This document shows positions 63,953 to 64,000 of a DNA stretch of 64,000 bases, piece after piece. Numbering within the stretch: position 1 is the stretch's first letter; the number at the start of each line of letters is the position of its first letter. Source of the stretch: Nitrospira sp. MA-1 (GTDB lineage: Bacteria > Nitrospirota > Nitrospiria > Nitrospirales > UBA8639); the NCBI GenBank assembly GCA_032139905.1, contig JAQJDB010000007.1:868001-932000 (forward strand), in the 5' to 3' direction. A model generated the notes under the pieces. It was not told where the DNA came from. It worked only from the letters and a program-made list of their open reading frames with translations, and did not search any database. Both the position numbers and the translations under genes were made by a program.

Positions 63953-64000
63953 GATTGCTGCTGCGCCGTGCGACCGGCGTAAAGTTCTTTTCTGGTCGCA
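63949..64000 (-). CDS. 3' end of an upstream gene (partial)
   Basis: One minus-strand frame is open from the window edge and ends RKELYAGRTAQQQS with a TGA that overlaps the next start as ATGA. Only 16 residues are visible; the overlap geometry matches the operon spacing of the next two genes, which favours it over chance. Confidence 0.35.
   Translation of the reverse strand, partial: ATRKELYAGRTAQQQS

Overview
The window reads as chromosome of a free-living, chemolithotrophic bacterium, most likely a Nitrospirota member close to Nitrospira. Supporting signs are a periplasmic copper nitrite reductase (NirK) with its own sigma-54 control module, several DegS/NarL-type two-component pairs, an AddAB-type recombination nuclease, Mrp and Rieske proteins, a DsrE/TlpA/CcdA periplasmic thiol system, an RoxA-type ribosomal oxygenase and a large Dpp/Opp importer. 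Base composition looks near 50 percent GC, which would fit the marine or alkaline branches of Nitrospira better than high-GC wastewater types. This assignment is inference; no 16S gene or other decisive marker is present.

Layout. 1-8.8 kb: a leftward cassette (membrane-anchored protein, HTTM protein, DCC thiol oxidoreductase), then a rightward run (hypothetical, NTP/NDP-exchange-type carrier, gamma-glutamylcyclotransferase-like protein, small membrane protein, sodium:solute symporter) and two small leftward genes. 8.9-11.1 kb: tRNA-Leu(CAG) and a leftward pair made of a secreted protein and a degenerate SF1-helicase-like protein. 11.5-16.4 kb: rplI-glyA-nrdR, a Rossmann-domain/histidine-kinase fusion with its NarL-type regulator, a thioredoxin-like protein and a 58-residue zinc ribbon. 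16.4-27 kb: addB and addA, separated by 2.5 kb of scarred DNA holding decayed copies of the addB 3' end and of the TPR-gene/lgt 3' ends, IS91-like transposase remnants and one intact orphan gene; then the TPR lipoprotein and lgt. 27.3-30.7 kb: a PAS sigma-54 activator with an altered GAFTGA loop, a zinc ribbon, Mrp and a Rieske protein. 31.3-37.5 kb: a five-gene peptide-type ABC importer. 37.6-42.2 kb: repeat-laden DNA with a broken ParE/RelE toxin gene, a surface protein with FG-GAP-like repeats and a broken beta-propeller gene. 42.2-49.7 kb: a 2-oxoacid decarboxylase, a divergent Memo-family protein, a cyclophilin, a glycosyltransferase and small proteins.

49.9-57.5 kb is the most coherent region. 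nirK (leftward) and a two-PAS sigma-54 activator (rightward) share a 284-bp AT-rich intergenic region. It holds a near-consensus -24/-12 promoter pointing at nirK and, 65-136 bp upstream of that promoter, three short inverted repeats suited to be activator sites. A membrane histidine kinase/NarL regulator pair and a DsrE-TlpA-CcdA thiol operon follow. I infer a local redox or nitrogen-oxide response module. 57.7-64 kb holds a DUF1015 protein, an ElaA-type acetyltransferase, an RoxA-type cupin oxygenase and an SDR dehydrogenase lying between two inverted copies of a repeat, a membrane metallopeptidase and a small gene running off the window.

Two related MITE-like repeats (45.3 and 55.4 kb), the inverted repeat pair at 59.7/62.4 kb and the IS91-like debris show repeated small-scale rearrangement. 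No CRISPR array, prophage or intact insertion sequence was found.
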